This document shows, one piece after another, positions 20,593-33,049 of a stretch of 64,000 nucleotides of DNA. Source of the stretch: Pseudocercospora fijiensis CIRAD86 (lineage: Eukaryota > Ascomycota > Dothideomycetes > Mycosphaerellales > Mycosphaerellaceae). The notes beneath the pieces were generated by a model. That model saw nothing but the letters and a program-made list of their open reading frames with translations, did not search any database and had not been told where the DNA came from. The stretch's first letter is position 1; each line of letters opens with the position of its first letter. The position numbers were made by a program, and so were the translations under genes. The stretch lies in assembly GCF_000340215.1 (NCBI RefSeq), contig NW_006921534.1, positions 2,205,248 through 2,269,247 on the forward strand. The letters run 5' to 3'.

Positions 20593-22533
20593 TTACCACT
20601 TTCCGCCTTTGCCTTTCTTCTTCTTGTTTTGTCCTGGCTTTTGTTGCTGCTGCTTGACCACTTCTCCTCCTGGAGTCGCAGGTCTGCTGCCTTCGCTGTC
20701 AAGCCTGTCATTCGCAACAGCTCCCTGGCTGAAAAGCGCTTGTCGTGCCTTGGCCTTCTTGCCTTTAGGCCTATATGTGCTGCGATCTCTGAGAGGCAAC
20801 CACCGCTCAGGATCAGGCTTCTTCGCTGGGTCAAAGTCCTTCGGCATGCGCGACTTCCGCAGCTTCTTTGCTTTCTTGGGCTTGGTGTCTTCCGCTGGTC
20901 GCTTGCGAGTGGCTGGCGCAGCTCCCGACAATGGAAGCTGTGCAACGCCAGCATTCTCGAGGGAATCAACATCGATCCCACTTATTAGGCGATCGATAGG
21001 TGTCAAGTTTGCCAGGTCTTTCGATCCGGCCTTGTCTGGTGACGCGGCCAACAGACCTGCTGCGGCGTATCTGTCGTCTGGATTCAAGTCGTGAAGCTCG
21101 CTGAATATTTCATTGGCAAGTTGAATGTGTTCTGCGTCCCGTGACTCTAGCAAAGCACTGCCCGCTGCTTTTGCAAGATGAACGTAGCCCACCGGCCGAT
21201 CTTTTGACTTTCTGCGCCAATATGAAGCAGCCTTCGCAAGTTCTGTTCTAACATGGCCTTTACGACCTTGACTGTCATATAGACTTGCTGCGACTCCGAC
21301 CACTCCTGGTGCAAATCGTACATCTTTCTCGGCATCGCCAGCTTGCTCGAGCCGGGTAAGAAATTTCTCCACCAACTCAATGGCGGATGACGAGTTACCA
21401 GTGAGGACGTATAGCTGCACAATGACCAATACTAGGCCAACGTCGTTCGGTCTTCTCTCCAGTACGGGCAAAATGTGCTTGAGTGCCTCCTTGCCTGTCT
21501 GGCTTCTGGCGTGTGCAGCTGCATTAATGACAGAAAGAGAAGTGTAGAATGCGTCAATATTTGGCGAAACCTGCTTCTTGATGATCTCGTTAGTGGAATC
21601 TGCCGTGCCACCATACTTCAGAGCTTGTAAGTCCGATGCGTATCGATTCCGAGCTAGTATCACGTCTTGGAATCGGAAAGGGTGATCCTTTTGGGTGCTG
21701 AGGTCTTCCGACAGGAGGCGCTGCGCAATAAAGGGATTGCCAGCGGGATTTGATGATACAGCATTGACCTGTGCGATGTGCCGAGTAACCGGCTCTGAGA
21801 TTGCCCTGGTGTCCAGCTCTTGCGCAATTTTGGCAGCCTCGTCGATCCGGCCTAGACGCTCGAGAACATACACGCGCTGGACTTTAATCGGCAAGAGCTC
21901 GGCCTGTTTCTCTTGAACGCTCAGGTCATCTAGGGATGTGCACAGGTCGCTCGCACGTTTCAGCAGCACCTCTCCCTGAGCTAGCTCGCCTCTTGCTATG
22001 CTTCCACAGGCTGCATTGTATGCTGTCTCGAAAGCCTCCAAGTCTTCTCGGCCTGGCTTCTTCTTTCCCACCAAATCACCGCGTCCTGCCCATTCCAGCT
22101 GTGCGTCTGTTGCGCCCGAATTTATTCTTAGGTCTGCTTCGATATCGCTTGCCGGATTAGAGGCCAGTTCACGATACAATTCGGCGGCTCTCGCAAAGTC
22201 CTCTATCCGGTATCTTGACTGCGCTTCGACGTGTTTTGAGCCTCTCTGCGTGCCTCTCCGTGCTAATTCTGCCGCGGCTTTGGGACTGCCAGACTTGTAG
22301 AGTGCATATGCGTGTTCGAGACTGGCCATCTCCTTGAGTGTTTCGCCGCCAGCATCCAGGGCTTTCAGCGCATCTTCAAATCTGTCAAGTTTGAGAAGCG
22401 CAACCACTTTGACGCGGGTGGCTTCCATGTTGCCCTTGGACTGCTTCAGCGCTGCATCGGCGGCTTGCAGGACTTGCGCATCGTCGTCGATGTTCGTCTG
22501 CTTGAGCAGCGATGTCAAGCTTAGAAGGGACAT
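20593..22533 (-). CDS. SRP72: Signal recognition particle subunit SRP72
   Basis: Single exon, 646 residues, starting at the ATG at 22533 (MSLLSLTSLLKQTNID). A near-cognate start three codons upstream was not used. The N-terminal 500 residues are helical TPR-like repeats that bind SRP68 in the family. The C-terminal Lys-rich part contains KKPDPERWLPLRDRSTY, the SRP72 RNA-binding signature for SRP RNA (7SL), and the chain ends in a KKKKGKGGKW tail. The complex targets ribosomes with signal sequences to the ER. Length and domain order match the family. It is divergent from the 2EXR gene (303 bp between starts). Confidence 0.95.
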   Translation of the reverse strand: MSLLSLTSLLKQTNIDDDAQVLQAADAALKQSKGNMEATRVKVVALLKLDRFEDALKALDAGGETLKEMASLEHAYALYKSGSPKAAAELARRGTQRGSKHVEAQSRYRIEDFARAAELYRELASNPASDIEADLRINSGATDAQLEWAGRGDLVGKKKPGREDLEAFETAYNAACGSIARGELAQGEVLLKRASDLCTSLDDLSVQEKQAELLPIKVQRVYVLERLGRIDEAAKIAQELDTRAISEPVTRHIAQVNAVSSNPAGNPFIAQRLLSEDLSTQKDHPFRFQDVILARNRYASDLQALKYGGTADSTNEIIKKQVSPNIDAFYTSLSVINAAAHARSQTGKEALKHILPVLERRPNDVGLVLVIVQLYVLTGNSSSAIELVEKFLTRLEQAGDAEKDVRFAPGVVGVAASLYDSQGRKGHVRTELAKAASYWRRKSKDRPVGYVHLAKAAGSALLESRDAEHIQLANEIFSELHDLNPDDRYAAAGLLAASPDKAGSKDLANLTPIDRLISGIDVDSLENAGVAQLPLSGAAPATRKRPAEDTKPKKAKKLRKSRMPKDFDPAKKPDPERWLPLRDRSTYRPKGKKAKARQALFSQGAVANDRLDSEGSRPATPGGEVVKQQQQKPGQNKKKKGKGGKW

Positions 22534-22836
22534 GGTCGTCAAGATTGAGAGTTGACCACAGCTCTCCTTGGACTGCCGCAGAGGCCTCCAGCATGTGGTC
22601 TTTCAGTCGTGTGCTGTTGTCGCTCTCGCACTCTCTGGTGGGTCTGTCTCAAAGTCTTGGCGTTCAAATGCGAAGAAAGTGGCCCCACCTCGGCTTCGCG
22701 CCGCAGAAAGAGTGCATCAAGTGCATCACCACACCACCTCCAAGCATACAGCATGTGTTTCCCTCCGCTCACTTACTGTGATTGACTTCGTTTTGGCAAT
22801 ACCTGCTGCATCCAACCTATCCAATCAACCGAAGCA
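22534..22836. promoter_or_regulatory. Divergent intergenic region, SRP72 / 2EXR gene
   Basis: These 303 bp separate two divergent start codons. Promoter function is inferred from gene orientation only; no element stands out. Confidence 0.35.
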
Positions 22837-23550
22837 ATGCTCTTGAACGACCTGTGGAAACTGCCTCCAGAATTGCGATGGCATATCTATCTACATGCCT
22901 TCGCAGTCCGGCAAGATGAACAGAAAGGCGATTACACCAGTAACCGTCTCGATCTGCGTCTCATCGGAGACAGAGTCTTCCTGACTCCCAGCAAGTCGAG
23001 AAAATATCGCAACCGCGGACACCATGCCTTGCCGCTTCTTCGGACATGCAAGCGAATCTGCAGCGAAGCCACACCTGCATTGTATTCGTCTTTGGAATTC
23101 AAATTAATCCTGGGCAGCATACCAAGTCGTGGGTTTTGGCACGACGAGCTCGTCGACATCGACTTGGGCAACATCGAGGGCTGTGCACTGCTACGACACA
23201 TTCGGATTCTTACGGTATCGTTGGAGCTCAAAACGAAATGGGATGCCGAAGCTTTGATCGACGAGCAGTGCGATCCGTTGATAAATGCACTTCCATGCGT
23301 CAGAAGTCTGGAAATCCGACATACATACGCAGCGCTCTTCTTAGAAGTGCCTACTTCCTACGACTACACCATCTTGGCCACTCTCAGGCCACTCCTCGGC
23401 GATGATCTAACACAGATCATCTGCTCGGATGATGAAGGCACACGGAGATTCACTCGACTGCCGGCTACTCAAGCTAAGCAGTGTCGAGACTTACCAGCTT
23501 TCGCTGCAGCCCGGATTCCTGGTTGCAAGAAGCTGTCTCTCTATAGCTGA
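22837..23550 (+). CDS. 2EXR-domain hypothetical protein
   Basis: Single exon, 237 residues. The N-terminus reads LWKLPPELRWHIYLHAFAV, the LP-x-ELR-x-x-I-Y pattern that opens fungal 2EXR/F-box-like proteins, followed by ALPLLRTCKRICSEATPALY, their second conserved block. A leucine-rich middle (IEGCALLRHIRILTVSLELK) resembles the rest of this family. The function of these abundant, lineage-expanded proteins is unknown. No membrane or signal sequence is seen. Confidence 0.82.
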   Translation: MLLNDLWKLPPELRWHIYLHAFAVRQDEQKGDYTSNRLDLRLIGDRVFLTPSKSRKYRNRGHHALPLLRTCKRICSEATPALYSSLEFKLILGSIPSRGFWHDELVDIDLGNIEGCALLRHIRILTVSLELKTKWDAEALIDEQCDPLINALPCVRSLEIRHTYAALFLEVPTSYDYTILATLRPLLGDDLTQIICSDDEGTRRFTRLPATQAKQCRDLPAFAAARIPGCKKLSLYS

Positions 23551-25229
23551 ACGATTGGTATGGTTCTGACAGTCACCCATTAATTCACGTGAACGCCAAC
23601 CTTCACAAGAGCCTTGGCAAGGCAGCGTCAAGAATATATGTCGTCTACGATGACGATCGAAGGGCAGTGACTCGAGAATGGTCTATACCTCAGGGTTTCT
23701 ATAGGCCCTCAAGCGAAGTGAACGTTGTCGACTCACAATCAGCGAAGACGAAATATACAACATATTGAACATCGACTTACCATTGCTCATGCCTTGCAGA
23801 TGATCTTGGGTGCTTTCGCAAGTCATGCTGATATCAGATGTGGTCCTACACCAGCAAGCTGCCTTGCCTCATAACTCTGTACAGCCTGACCGTACAAGCA
23901 ACACTTCTCCTTCCCCCGAGTTAACATGTTTCATCCTCACCGAAGTTGTCATCAGCCAAGAAATATCTCTCGCGTTGTTATCAGAGTTGATCGATAGCAC
24001 GGAAAAGTCCTACGATGTCTTCCGGCGCTGAAAAAGTCATTATGCGCCGAGTGGTTGCTATCTCAAGACTAGTTACCACTGCTTTCACCAAGCTTTGAAG
24101 GAGACCACGAAGTTTAACAGCATCCTTCGTCAGCGAAGAAAGGAAGACCTCCCAAAGATCAACTCACCTGATCACCCACCAGAGGCATACAAGCAAGTCC
24201 CCTGCTTGCAGCGCAGCTTCTGCCAAAAATATCCAACCATTCATTCCCTGTCCAAAAAAAAAATACACGGCAGCGTATTTAGGTACATGTACATCCCTTT
24301 CGAGAATCGGTCTCATTGGCCACTGATCGAGATCTCTCTCTCTCTCTCTCTTTTCATACAGTTCCTATTGACCCACGACCCGGAAGCAGCGATCATGAGC
24401 CAAAGCCATCATCTTCTGTCAGCTACGGCCAGGCCACAGAACACAGCTCTTCCTGTTCATCAAGCATCAAGAAAGCATTGATGAAGTGCATCCGTCTCAT
24501 CCACGCGAGCGAGCGCGTCGCCGGACATCTTCGATTTTAGAGCTGTTGCCGTGCTGACAGGAGCAAGTGCTTACGCGTTCAGGTGCAAGATCTGACCACT
24601 CGTCAGGAACAGGCCTAGCAGGAACAAGGATGGACGTCTCGCCAAAGTTGACCCGCAAACGCTGGAAGGAAATGCTCGTGTCAGCAGTAATAATAACTCT
24701 ATCGCAAAAAGAAGAGTGTGAAGAGAATGCGTGGTAACCATTTCATACCGACATAGTTACGTAGCGTCCCAAAACCTCCTCCAAGTACCTTTGTTCCCTT
24801 TTCAGCATTCCGTCTACTCGGCAATGTCTTATCTGCGCTGGTTGTGTTTGGTCGCTTCTGTATCTCCTCAAAGGACATCAACATGTGAATGACTGATTCC
24901 TTTGCCTGTCTCCCTCCGGTTTCCCTCTCATCCTCTCGTCAAAAATAGTGAACGTGTGTGAATCATGTGCCAGAAAGAAGTAGTGTGTCTCGGCGGATGT
25001 AAAGGGTGGTTTCGATGTGATGACTGCACACAGTTTGGCCGCCCTAGAAAGTGATGCGGGCCTTTCGGCCACAGCAAACCTTTCTTTCTTCCTTCACCGA
25101 TAACGCCGTCCCGCTAAATGCCCAAATGTATGTGCGTCAAGTCGTGAATGTAATGTCGGTAAAAGCGTAGAGAAAATGTAAAAGTGGTAGGGTGGGGTAG
25201 AGACTGTGTTACTCGCTTTCGTGCGCATG
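23551..25229. other. Long intergenic region, no gene recognised
   Basis: No reliable gene. A (TC)n microsatellite lies at about 24332-24350. A small plus-strand frame ending at 24540 (SSSIKKALMKCIRLIHASERVAGHLRF region) looks somewhat protein-like, but it has no supported start or family. The right-hand part should include the 3' UTR of the WSC gene. Confidence 0.4.
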
Positions 25230-26877
25230 CTATGCGTGCGATACTCGTGATTCGAAGCTGGGTCGTACGTCCGGGTTCACGACGCCGAGCGGGCGTGTAT
25301 AATCCTGTGCATCCTGCATGGAGATTCGACTGCCGTTCGCTTCTTGGTTCGCGAACAGCGCTGATGGATTCAGCCGTTGGTCGTAGACCATAGGTTTCGA
25401 CATTCTCCTGCTGTGGCTGCTGCCATCGCTACTGCCAAGCGGACTGACAGGAGAGACGCCTTCTGCAGCACCAGGGCCGAACATCATCGAATGTCGAACG
25501 CTGTTCTGACCCGTTTGGTATATGTTGTCGTCGTGGTCCCGTTCACCCATGCTCGGGCGTGTGTTGTTACGTGCGAGGAGACCGGCTTTACTAAGGACGC
25601 TCACATTACGACCCAAATTCTTGGCATTGCCGTTGCCAGATTCTTCGCCGTCTTGTCTTCGTTTTCGTCGCCAGAGAAGGAAGGCACCGAGGCCGAGCAG
25701 AGCCAATGCAGCGAGTACACCGATGACAATGCCGGCAATGGCGCCACCCGAAAGGCTGTCGTTCCGATGCAAATGAAGCTTTTCGGATTCCTGGTTCGCA
25801 CCACCCGCGGCCACAGGCGTGGAAGTTACGGTCTGCGTTACTATCGCTCCGGAAATGACCGTCCTGATGACGCTTGTGACTGGCACCACAGCGGCTGCAG
25901 TTTCGGTGGTGGTGCTGGATGTGGTCGATGATGTGATGGAGCTCTGCAGGAGTACGATGTCAGTAAGTGTCAAATGCTGTGACCCGCTGTACCAAGATTC
26001 GATGATGCATGTACGTGGTGGATGGTCGTGCAAGCATGATGAAATGTGTCACTCATACAGTAGTCGGCGTGCGAGTAACGTAGGAGACTGAGACTTCCGG
26101 ACTCGGCGTCACCGTTATACTAATACTCACAGTGCTCGTCTGGGGTTCTGTCGTTGAAGATGGTGCTGTTGTCGATGACTGTTTTCCCATCTGTCAACAT
26201 TGATTGTGTAGACGCGCCGAAGGGTTGTCAAGTTGGTCAGCAAGCCTCGAAGGCCAGGCAGCGTCGGTCGAGATGATCGCGGACGTCGCACCATCATGGC
26301 AAGACTGATACATGCCATGGTCTCACATCTGACGATCAGGATTGAAGAAAGCTGCCAAGCGAGGCTTGGAGCATATTAAGTTGTGTGAGGGCAAGGAACA
26401 CTAACCTGTTTCGATGATTTTATGCTGCTTGCGCTGGACGCTCCTGCAGTGCCAGATGGTTTGTTAGGTAGTGCGACGTATCCGTAGAGACCGCTTTCTT
26501 GGTTGCCGCATTTCTCTGATGGGTAGCCGGGACAATCTTGGTTGCAGGAGCCAATGCTTTCCTGGTCTGCTGGAATGTAGTTTGAGCACCAACAAGACTG
26601 GTACTGAACGACGGCAAACGCGTAGCTGGCTTTACATGTGTCGTAGCAGAGGCCGTTGGACTGATATATGTCGCTCACTACGAGGGAGTCAGTAATGGAA
26701 GTCGCAAGTGGCGTGCCAGTCGCGAATGGATGGCAGCTCACCATATGTCGAATCGTCTGCAGTATTTTGACTTGAACAGTACGTTTGCGACAGAGCGTCA
26801 GCGGCTACTGAGGCGGCGCGGAGCAGAGCCACTCCGAGCGGCAATGCTCTGTAGGGGAGCATGTTGTCCAACTTCAT
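25230..26877 (-). CDS. WSC-domain membrane sensor/mucin-like protein
   Basis: Four exons on the minus strand (26742-26877, 26406-26677, 26059-26190, 25230-25943) give 417 residues; introns are 64, 215 and 115 bp and all joins keep frame. A signal peptide (RALPLGVALLRAASVAADAL) is followed by a WSC domain with its cysteines (TYCSSQNTADDSTY, NGLCYDTCKASYAFAVVQYQ, SCWCSNYIP, CNQDCPGYPSEKCG). A Ser/Thr-rich stalk, one membrane helix (GAIAGIVIGVLAALALLGLG) with a following WRRKRR stop-transfer, and a 125-residue cytosolic tail complete it. This is the layout of Wsc-type cell-wall integrity sensors, which signal wall stress to Rho1 in yeast; some WSC proteins have other roles. The second intron is long for this genome. 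Confidence 0.88.
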
Positions 26878-28646
26878 GCTCGTGCGTGAAATATTGTGGC
26901 GGCGAGGCCGATGCCGCGAAGTGCCTTTAAGAATAGGAGATCCGGCTGAGGCCTGCTTACAGGACTCGTGAGGACTCGGGAGGAGTTCATGCAGATGGCG
27001 CGTTCGACGTGTTCGATGTGGTCTTGATGGCGGGAGGATATGTCCAATGGCTCGTCTTGGCGGGAAAGGAGGTCGGGGTGGTGGACGTCTGCGGCGGTTC
27101 GTCGGCGGGGACAGCAGACAACGAGGATGGCGCTCTTCCTGTTCGCTGGGAGTCGGTGGCAGAAGTATAGTACAGGCGTCGTCCTGAGGCAGGCGGCGGC
27201 GGCGGCGGCGGCGGCGGGAGAATGCTTGACCAGCAAGTCGGAAACAGAGTGGTGAAGTTGGAATTACTAGTGCACGCAGCGCTGCTCTCCTGAGGGCGAA
27301 GTGGAAGCAAGGAGAAGCTAAGGCGTCGAGGCCAGCGAGCGTGTGAAGGGAAAGAAAGCTAGGGCGGATGGGGTGGGGTGGGGTGGTGTGGTGTGGTGGT
27401 GAACGAGTGTGAGGGTCGCGGTCGGGGGTCGAGGTAGGCGAGGCAGGAGAGATGAATGTCGCAAGTGGAGGCCGATTCCAAGTGCAGCGAGGAGAAGTTC
27501 AGCACAGGCCGGCGCACGCAAACTATGATCGGCAAGCGTGCAGGCCGCAGTTGACCAGCCCAACCCACGACCAGCGAATCGTAAGCGCGGCGGGGGCGCG
27601 GCACGGCAGCACCGCTGCGAGAGCGCGAGATGGCGCGTCCAGTGCGGCGAAGAAGACAATAATAATAATGTGCGCGCTCACTGTGGATGGGAATCGGATG
27701 TCTCGTCTCCTCCCCTCTGCAGCGCTGCTGGCACCTTCGTCGGTTGCAGCAAGAACCGTTGCCTCAGGCTTCTTCTGACACGACGGCGTTGGCCTCGGAC
27801 ACCTGCACAATAATCCCTCCCTGGTGGCACTCACGAGGGTGCAGTGCACGTCATGGATGGCCCGCTCTCCGCGGCAACTATAATTTTATTGTCTTCGTGA
27901 TCAGGTATCGTCGTATTATTCGTCTGCAGACTCCGCACGCGTGGCCCGCCGTGCTTGTGCTGCTGCTTGCTGTTGTTGTCTGCTATCGGTATCTGCCTCT
28001 GCCTCTGTAGAACAGCCAGATGCAGCGGTTGCTCCGCCGAGGACGCCGTCTGGTGCTGGTGAGCTTCCTGGAAGCACGCCTCTTCCACCTGCTGCCGCTG
28101 CCCACACACAGCTATCGTGAGATCGTCCAGGTCGTACGCGCAGGCCGCGTATTGTCATCCGTACGGCGATGCTCCAAATCCAGCCGGCTATTTTGTGCGC
28201 CTCGAGATGGCCCTGCAGCAAGCTGATCTGCGGCGCCAGATCTGTACGCAGTGCCTGCAGCAGAGAGCTCTCGAAATCGTTAGCCCGATGTCCTGATGGT
28301 GGTGTGCGAGCTCGCAAGGTGCATTGCTAGGAGCTCGTATCTATTGCGCGATGTCTATCGGGAGGAGACTTGATGCCAATGCCCGCACGGCGACAACAAT
28401 ACACACAGAATGGACGATAACGACGAAGTAGGTGTCAGCGCCTGCTCCTCTGCCACCCGTTCGCAGCGAATTCATAAGGCGTGGCGTATACGCTCTGAAA
28501 CGCAAGAATGTACACTAACCCTCGGCCAGCAACCGAGTCCAAGACATACCACCCATGCGACTCTCGGGACCTCGTCTCGGGAGCTGGCCGACGCGCCTCC
28601 AACACGACAACAAAATGCATCAAGAGCTCTTGAATCAGGAATCTTG
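26878..28646. other. GC-rich intergenic region with short repeats
   Basis: Upstream of the WSC gene. A (GCG)n trinucleotide run lies at about 27187-27213. Many short overlapping frames here are high-GC artefacts. No gene is supported. Confidence 0.4.
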
Positions 28647-28860
28647 CTATACACCTGATGCCACCGCGTCGGCACGTTGCATGAGGTCGGCCTGACTGTG
28701 GAAGCTGCTTGATTCCGTCTGCGGCAGCTGCGAATCCCGGAAATGCTGATTGACCACCACGTAGAAAAAAGCCATGACGAGCTCTCGCCGGCGACCGAAG
28801 TCTCGCCAACCTTTAGAGATGTTGTACACAATGGCACAGCCGTGAACATCACCGTTATTA
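28647..28860 (-). pseudogene. 3' fragment of an unidentified gene at the transposon edge
   Basis: Read on the minus strand from the transposon border, an open frame gives NNGDVHGCAIVYNISKGW, then RELVMAFFYVVVNQHFRDSQ, and ends ADAVASGV at 28647. The frame has a hydrophobic helix and normal codon use, unlike its shadow frames, but no start codon is available before the repeat starts at about 28861. It may be the C-terminus of a gene cut by the hAT insertion. No matching N-terminal part is obvious on the far side (38773 onward), so the call is tentative. Confidence 0.3.
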
Positions 28861-30737
28861 CACGGTGAATACAGACTACCTTAGCGCGTATCTTATGAAC
28901 ACGTAGGTGAATATAAGATTAGTAATAATCACTTAGATAAGTAGCTGGAATAGCTAGAATGGCTGGTTTACCGCCCTAGCCGGGTTCTCGAAGCACTAGC
29001 GCTATAGAGATTTTTTTATACCCCGGTCCGTACTACCTCGAGGGCGTGTTTGTTCGCGTTCTTTCGTATTAGTATCGCGAATGTAAGCGATCTGTATATA
29101 AATGTAATAGTTAAAGAAAAGGCTAAGAGCCTATTAGACTAGTTAAGGTATACTAGGTTAAGATATAACGAATACCGACGAGAACTCGATAGTAGGAACG
29201 CCGCGATTGCGGACAAAGGAGACCGTACTAGAGAGCATATAATATAGGCTATTTTGCAGTAGATTGTATATAGATAGACTATTAGGTTCCCTCTTTTCTA
29301 TTAGTCGTTTTGTCCTTAATCCGCTACTAAATACTCTATCGTTTTTAGCATATTCGACAACCTCTCTTTTAGCTAGTAGTTACTACTTACTACTATTAGC
29401 AGTCTATCTACTCTAACTCCGACTCGTTATGTTCTTAGTAAGCGAAAACGTATAGAAGACGCATATTAGCGCAAGGTTACTAGAGACCGTTTAAAAGGCA
29501 AGGTATACGCTACTATCGAGTGTAACTATTGCGGTAACTCGTAGGTATTAAATAAGCGCGCTCGAGTAGTAGATTACTTAACGAAGTATAAGTTGTTGCT
29601 AGAGAGCTTATAGCCGACTTATTAACCTTAATTAGTAGACGAAGTAGTAGATACGGAGTCGCTAGTGCTAGCTAAACTAGCTAAACTAGCTAGTTTAGCT
29701 AAGGACTAAGATGTCGAGGAAATCGCTCGTCCGGTACGTAAGAAGGTCGTTCTTGTCGGTATGTTAGGCTTCGTCGATAAGATAACGCTAAAGGAGCACA
29801 AGTTGCTCTACGAGTTAGTTACTAAGTAGGTGTTTGCCTCTAGTAGTCTACTAAGCGCGACTAAGTATCTAGCGTTCTTAAGATAGTTAAAGAGGCTGCG
29901 ACTAGCCTTTAAACTACTAACTCGCTAGCAGCTTCGATATATATAGTTGCCCCGTATCTATAAGAAGCTGTATACCGAGATAATAACTAAGGTTAATAAG
30001 AGCACGCGCCTATATATTGTAACTAATAGCTAGTCTAATCGCGCTTATCGCTCGGTCGTTAATTATTTAGCTGTTACGCCTCGAGCGTTATAGTTTCTAA
30101 AGTCTAAGCTTACTAGCGCTAATAGGAGCGATACTCGTAATTACGCTAAAGGCCTTCTCGAGGTTATTAATAACTTTCCGGCGGGCAAGGTAGTCGGTAT
30201 AGTTACTAATAATACGTTAGTAATAAAGGCGGCAATAGAAGAGGTATATTTCGAAGATCTAAGGTTAGCAATTGCCTCTCGCGGAAAGTCCCGATCTACT
30301 AATAGATAAGCGCTAATAAGTCTTAGTGCGTCCGGCAGTATCTAGGGCTAATCCGATTAGGATATATATCCTATTTTACGTAGCTCTTAGTTTCCGACCT
30401 TTATTCCTTCTAAACAGGTCTAAATAGCATTAGACGTATCGTTAACGACGCTAAATCTATCGCCGAGTACTTTAAATATACTAACCTCGCTTTCGAAATA
30501 CTACTAGACATCTCTAAGGGCAAAGTACGGCATTTTTAGGTCCCCGGAGGTGTCCGCTAGCAAGCCGACCTATATTGCTATAGAAGCGTCCTTATTAATA
30601 AATACTAGATCGAGGAGCTTCGTATATACTACGAGGGTCGCTTATTAGTAGGAGCGACCTCTACGTAACGGACGGCATAGTTGGAAATATGTAAGTTATA
30701 TAAGAAGGGCCAATTTTAGCGTAATCTAAGAGGGTAA

Positions 30738-31083
30738 TGTTACGGATCTGATTGGTCAGAGTCCTTATATAATCTTAGAGCGACGCCAAGACTAGTAGGC
30801 TAAGCTGTCGCTCTATCTTACTAGGAGCGACAGGAGCGGTCGAGAGCGACAGCGTCGCTTACGTCGCTTACGACTACAGACAAGATGTCTCCTTTGTATT
30901 TAGGAACGCCGGAATGCCCTTATAGCTCGAGGCGTTCAACTTATATTACCTACTTACTAATTGGAATTACCTTTGTACCAATTATTCTGTCTCTGCCTCC
31001 CGCTTGTATTAGCCTCTCTAAAGAAGCCTCGGCTTATACGTAATAAGAAGTTACTTAACGATCTGTCGCGAGTAACCGTAACA
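30738..31083 (+). repeat. 5' LTR of chromovirus 1
   Basis: 346 bp, beginning TGTTACGG and ending CCGTAACA (an 8-bp perfect inverted end). It differs from the 3' LTR mostly by C-to-T or G-to-A transitions, and the 5' copy keeps more of the original CA/TG. Confidence 0.95.
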
Positions 31084-31129
31084 CTTTAAACGCCCTTAGG
31101 ATAAGTGCCTTATTACAAGTCGGAAGGGG

Positions 31130-32010
31130 AACTCCCGCCCCTAGCGAGACAGGCAGTACTCGACGTACTACCTCTAGTGCTAGCAATATACTCGGAACCT
31201 ATACCGGAAACGATTCTCTTAAGATCGGAAAGCTAGACTTTTATTACAGCGACCGAGACAAGTTCGATACCTAGGTTAGCTAGATAGATATGTATTTTAT
31301 GTTTAACTAGGTTTAAGATAACTTAAAGCTAGTCTTCGTAACGACGTTTATGCGAGGCAGGGCTTAGTATTAGGTTAAACTATTTCTTAGGACCTATCTA
31401 GATAGCAACGGGACCGACAATTCGGATGGAATCTTCGCAAGCTACGAAAATCTTAAGCGTACGATAAAGAAGGTCTTTAGATCTTCTAACGAAGTTGCTA
31501 CCGTAGTTAGGATTATCTAACATTTAACTTAGAAGGGGTTATATGCCGATTACGCCGCTAAATTTTAGGAATACGCCTAACTTACGGATTGGGACGACGA
31601 AGCTCTTATAACAATATATCGGCGAGGTCTTAAGGACAACGTTAAAGACGAGCTTATACGCGACGGTAGAAAAATAGATAATATAGGAACATTGGTTAAG
31701 GTTACGATCGATCTCGACGATAGGCTCTACGAACGAGCTTTAGAACGACGTTACGATTCTAAGACTTCTAGAAAAGCTAGTTATACTCCTAGATACAATA
31801 ATAGACGAAACTATAGTACCTACGATAAACCAAAAGGGAACAACTACTACGGTGCGTAACTAATAGAGCTAGACGCTACCTAGAAGGGTCGAGTAATTAA
31901 AGGAAGAAAAGGCAAGAGTTCGCTTAAGAAAGCAGGAAGACTAACTTGCTATATATATAGCAAGGAAGGCTATATAGTACGGAACTACCGCGGTAAGAAT
32001 ATAGTGCGAC
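31130..32010 (+). pseudogene. gag-like frame of chromovirus 1
   Basis: The frame reads through several stops. Recognisable gag pieces include FYYSDRDKFDT, FMRGRA, NEVATVVRII, LTDWDDEAL, YRRGLKDNVKDELIRDGR and IDLDDRLYERAL, a set common to fungal chromovirus gags. Near 31950 a damaged zinc knuckle reads C-Y-I-Y-S-KEGY-IVRN-Y, where a CCHC pattern has lost Cys and His to Tyr. Confidence 0.8.
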
Positions 32011-33049
32011 GCGAACAGTTTAATATAATGCAACGAAAGGACTCGGGTAGAGAAGGCTACCGAATAGTAGTAGAGCTATACTCTATTAATAACGCGCCGA
32101 GGACCTACGCAGAGGTCGTAAAGGAAGAGCTACGACAAATCTGTATAATAGTACGACGACAAGAACCCGTATATAGAGCCCTTTACTAGAGATTCTATTA
32201 CGACGACTAGTGCCAAATTCATTATTCTGCTAAAGTAGAAGTAGGATTCTTCCCTTAGATTAGGCGACTCGTACGAGAAGATGCGAAATCCTAGTTAGAA
32301 GAAGAAACGATTAATAAATCTTGCTTAGATACCGACGATAAAGAAAACCGAGATCCGGAAGCTTCATTCCCTCCCGGGGAGGAGTTAGGAGCTATCCTAG
32401 AAGTACCGGAGTCCCCTTAGTAAGAGGAGGAATAGCAAGAAGATTTAGAAGGAAGTCTAGATACCGAGGAAGAAACTACGAATAAAGAGAGTGAAGACGA
32501 ATTCGGGATTAACGACGATACGATCCTTACATTTACAATAGATACACCTATAGTAGCGCGAACAATCGCCTTGCATCTAGTACGCAAATACGAGGAAATG
32601 TTTCTAAAGGTTAATAGACAACGGAAGGTCGATCCTATCCAATTTGATTATTTCTAGATAAGCTTACGGGCAAAATTCTAGAATTACCCCCGGATACCTA
32701 TAGATTATACGTACTATAACTTCATTACGGAGCGAGTACCGATAGGAAGCACAATTACGCCCTACGGATACGTCCTACCCGACGAAAGGACGATTATTAC
32801 TTAAGATATGCGTTAGACGGTCTAGCGATTAAATTAGTAATACCGAAAGGCTATAGTAGCGTAGGGACGGGATGTATATAACGATACCCTTAAGGAAAAA
32901 TTATATACCGAAGAAGCACGAACGGCAGGACTACGGATCCGTAACTAGTTAGAACAACGTTAGGCTACTAATTAGTCGGGAAACGGACTAACTCTCTAGA
33001 TTAGAGCGTTCTAAGAGAGTTCCTTAATACCGAAAGCGCTCAAGCATTA

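Noticed and set aside
20609..21094. Plus-strand frame of 161 residues
   Set aside because: Antisense shadow of the Lys-rich C-terminus of SRP72.
32004..32189. Short open frame in chromovirus 1
   Set aside because: It is a piece of the damaged gag-pol region between stops, not a separate gene.
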